A stretch of DNA of 10,625 bases. Source: JBDTCS01 sp039923455. GTDB taxonomy: Bacteria; Bacteroidota; Ignavibacteria; Palsa-1295. The translations under genes were made by a program, and so were the position numbers. Position 1 is the first letter of the stretch; each line of letters opens with the position of its first letter. Positions 8,505 to 10,625 of this stretch are shown here, piece by piece. The stretch is taken from assembly GCA_039923455.1 (NCBI GenBank), contig JBDTCS010000287.1:1-10625 (forward strand). The letters run 5' to 3'. Under the pieces are notes generated by a model. That model did no database searches, was not told where the DNA came from, and saw nothing but the letters and a program-made list of their open reading frames with translations.

Positions 8505-8840
8505 ATCTGATAAGTTAACCTGAAATACCTCATGAAGCCAATCTTCAAGCGACACACATTTCCGCATGATAGGGTCTGGAGCGCGGTAATGCGTTTTCAC
8601 TAAAAACCTGTTTAATGCAAATAGTTGCTATCGTACCGCTACTTTTTTCCTCTTGTCGGGTTAAAAGTGTAGAAAGCATGAGCAATAGCTCCCATAGTAA
8701 TAACGCAATATGTGGCCAAGGTTACTGAGAAATTGCAACTTTTCCATAGATATTCTGCCTTCTTTTTACGGTGCGATAGGCTCATTTTGTCAAATCGCGT
8801 ATCCGGAATCGCCGCTTCTGCATTACATCAAGCTGTTTCT
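8505..8840. other. divergent intergenic region between two secreted-protein genes
   Basis: This is 336 bases of AT-richer DNA between two divergently oriented starts. It must contain promoters in both directions, but I find no convincing pair of elements. On the minus strand TTGACA occurs at 8794-8789 without a good -10 partner. A small inverted repeat GAGC-AATA-GCTC lies at 8680-8691. No credible small gene, RNA gene or mobile-element remnant was recognised. Confidence 0.6.
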
Positions 8841-10625
8841 ATGATCGCTGGTCAATTCCTCTTCAAAAAGCTTCCTACAGCTAAGCCGTTTTTGTTCGGT
8901 ATCCTTGCTATCTGTTCAACGCTTGGGCACCCGAGGTTGTCAAGAGCGCAATCTCGCAACCTTGCCGCAACCGAATTAACAGTTCTCGAAAGGTCAGGTG
9001 GCAGCCTGCATTTGGCGATGTCCCACCCTGATGGCACGCCCTATATACTTATCGCAAATACCGACGAGACGAATCCTATACTGGAATGGGGTCCGGCCGG
9101 AATATCAGAACAAGGGATTTCTGAAGCTGCGAAAAAATACATCTCTCAGATTGCACTTCCGGTTTTGGGCATCCCATCGAGTGCAACGCTATGCGGAGTT
9201 TCTGCCGACCTCGTTGACAATGTCTGGCATATCAGGACCAGAATCGCCTTTGATGGAATCGAGGTCAGGGAACGCACAATCAACCTCGAGATTGGGGCGC
9301 TTAATGGTAAGGTGATGATGCTCCTATCAAATCTTCCAACGAGAGAACCGAACACTCGGACTCCATCGCTTTCGTTGTCAGAGGCCACAAAGAACTGTTC
9401 TAACTATTTTATTCAACAGGATCTCACTGCGACTATTCAAAGCGCGCCTAAACTTGTCATCGTGTCGAATGAGGAAGCGGGATCTTTGACGCTTTGCTAT
9501 GAAGCCCTATGTGTTGTAAACGCTTCCGACCACCATCCATGGCGCATTACGATCGATGCAACCAGTGGTGCGCTCATTGAAGCAAAGGATCTTCTGGAGT
9601 ATGAAGCGTTGCCAACTCCACCACCACCCCCTCCTACAACCGCTGCAGGAAGAATCTTCGCGAAGGTGCAACTTCAATCGGCTTATGATTCGCTCACGAC
9701 GGTGCCGCTTCCAAGTACATTCGTTACCGTGAATGGCAAGCAAGCAATCACCGATTCACTTGGTTATTGGTCGATTCCGAATTTGTCACCTCCCTTTACG
9801 TTCTCGACCAACTTTTCCGGTCCGTATCATTATGCATCGAGGGGCGACGGTGGCATCAATGGCCTCATCACGCAGCAAGTAACCGAGTTTCCGATCACGA
9901 CGATCTGGACCGATGCAAATTCCGATATTGCCGAGCGTGACGCGTATCGTGACGTTGCGTATGCGCACAATTACGTTCGTACGCTTGACCCCGCGCTTAC
10001 CAAACTCGACGATATATTACTGGTGAATGTCAATCTTGATCAAACCTGCAATGCATTTTACAACTCGACAAACATATCGCTTAATTTTTTCAAAGCCGGA
10101 GGAAGCCGTGGCTGCTCGAACACCGGACAAATTTCCGATGTGGTCTATCACGAGTTCGGGCACCGCGTTACCGACGCGCGATATACGCAACACGGCGGTC
10201 TAACTATTGTTGATGGCTCGCTCGGCGAAGGCTTTGCCGATCTGAATAGCGCGTTCATGCGCGACGATCCACGTATCGGCATCGGCTTCTTCGCCGTTGG
10301 CTCGACGCTGCGTAATTGCAACAATACGAACAAATGGCCCACGGATGTGAACGCCGACATTCACATCACAGGTGAGATCATCAGCGGTGCCGTTTGGGAT
10401 CTCCGAAAATTGATCGGTCACGATACGGCAGAGCGACTATTCCATATGATGGGTTATCACAATCCTGATGGAACCGGTTCACTGACCGCCGCGGCAATGC
10501 AAGCTGCATTCGTAAGTGTGCTTATGGCGTTTCTTGTGACAGATGACGACGATAACAATCTCGCCAACGGGACTCCGCACGCCGCTCAAATTCTCAAGGC
10601 ATTTGGCTTGCACAATATTGGACTC
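8841..10625 (+). CDS. secreted M36-like (fungalysin-type) zinc metallopeptidase, partial (C-terminus beyond right edge)
   Basis: The frame from ATG 8841 is open for 595 codons to the window edge. The N-terminus has a long signal peptide with a hydrophobic core (about 17-29) and likely cleavage at SRA|Q (36/37). Residues 40-255 look like a propeptide; its end, WRITIDATSGALIEAKDL, resembles PepSY/FTP prodomains of M4 and M36 peptidases. A proline linker (PTPPPPPPT, 259-267) precedes a small beta domain (268-350). The catalytic part shows HEFGH (437-441), with His437 and His441 as zinc ligands and Glu438 as catalytic base, and GEGFAD (462-467) with Glu463 as likely third ligand. Later segments GEIISGAVWDLRK (511-523) and DDDNNLANGTPH (569-580) are typical of this group. 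Cys403 and Cys425 could form a disulfide. A type IX sorting domain may follow beyond the edge; that is a guess. Confidence 0.87.
   Translation, partial: MIAGQFLFKKLPTAKPFLFGILAICSTLGHPRLSRAQSRNLAATELTVLERSGGSLHLAMSHPDGTPYILIANTDETNPILEWGPAGISEQGISEAAKKYISQIALPVLGIPSSATLCGVSADLVDNVWHIRTRIAFDGIEVRERTINLEIGALNGKVMMLLSNLPTREPNTRTPSLSLSEATKNCSNYFIQQDLTATIQSAPKLVIVSNEEAGSLTLCYEALCVVNASDHHPWRITIDATSGALIEAKDLLEYEALPTPPPPPPTTAAGRIFAKVQLQSAYDSLTTVPLPSTFVTVNGKQAITDSLGYWSIPNLSPPFTFSTNFSGPYHYASRGDGGINGLITQQVTEFPITTIWTDANSDIAERDAYRDVAYAHNYVRTLDPALTKLDDILLVNVNLDQTCNAFYNSTNISLNFFKAGGSRGCSNTGQISDVVYHEFGHRVTDARYTQHGGLTIVDGSLGEGFADLNSAFMRDDPRIGIGFFAVGSTLRNCNNTNKWPTDVNADIHITGEIISGAVWDLRKLIGHDTAERLFHMMGYHNPDGTGSLTAAAMQAAFVSVLMAFLVTDDDDNNLANGTPHAAQILKAFGLHNIGL

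Noticed and set aside
8505..8600. Upstream extension of the type IX cargo frame by 32 residues
   Set aside because: It would place charged sequence ahead of a well-formed signal peptide; the internal ATG at 8504 gives a normal exported protein.

Overview
The window is ordinary-looking bacterial DNA of moderate GC, densely coded, with eight or nine protein genes and no RNA gene, CRISPR array or transposon that I can see. It most likely comes from the Bacteroidota/Chlorobiota/Ignavibacteria side of the FCB group. The best evidence is a secreted protein whose C-terminus is a textbook type A sorting domain of the type IX secretion system (QNYPNPFNPST motif). Starts without recognisable Shine-Dalgarno sequences and the Bacteroidota-like style of several proteins agree with this. 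The exact phylum cannot be fixed from the sequence alone.

Left part (1-2005, minus strand): a ClpB-type AAA+ gene that begins inside the middle coiled-coil domain and carries only the second ATPase domain (451 residues; full ClpB is about 850-870). It overlaps by ATGA with a downstream alpha/beta hydrolase gene that runs off the left edge. No trace of the N-terminal half of ClpB lies upstream. Instead there is a 152-base divergent promoter region (2006-2157) with candidate promoters on both strands and an operator-like palindrome. This standalone half ClpB is the most unusual item in the window.

Middle part (2158-7266, plus strand): five tightly packed genes that look like one operon. They encode an FMN-dependent nitronate monooxygenase/FabK-like enzyme, a TauE/SafE-type permease (4-base overlap), the tRNA hydroxylase MiaE (the 18-base gap is filled by a perfect hairpin), the excision-repair helicase UvrB, and a ComF-family phosphoribosyltransferase. 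The functions (flavin oxidation, anion export, tRNA modification, DNA repair, DNA uptake) do not form one obvious pathway. The operon ends at a strong bidirectional terminator (7277-7308).

Right part (7350-10625): two divergent genes for exported proteins, separated by 336 non-coding bases. The minus-strand gene encodes a 384-residue type IX secretion cargo of unknown function. The plus-strand gene encodes a large secreted zinc metallopeptidase of M36 (fungalysin-like) character with HEFGH and GEGFAD motifs, cut off by the right edge. Both outermost genes (the hydrolase at the left edge and the peptidase at the right edge) are open at the window boundary and are partial only for that reason.
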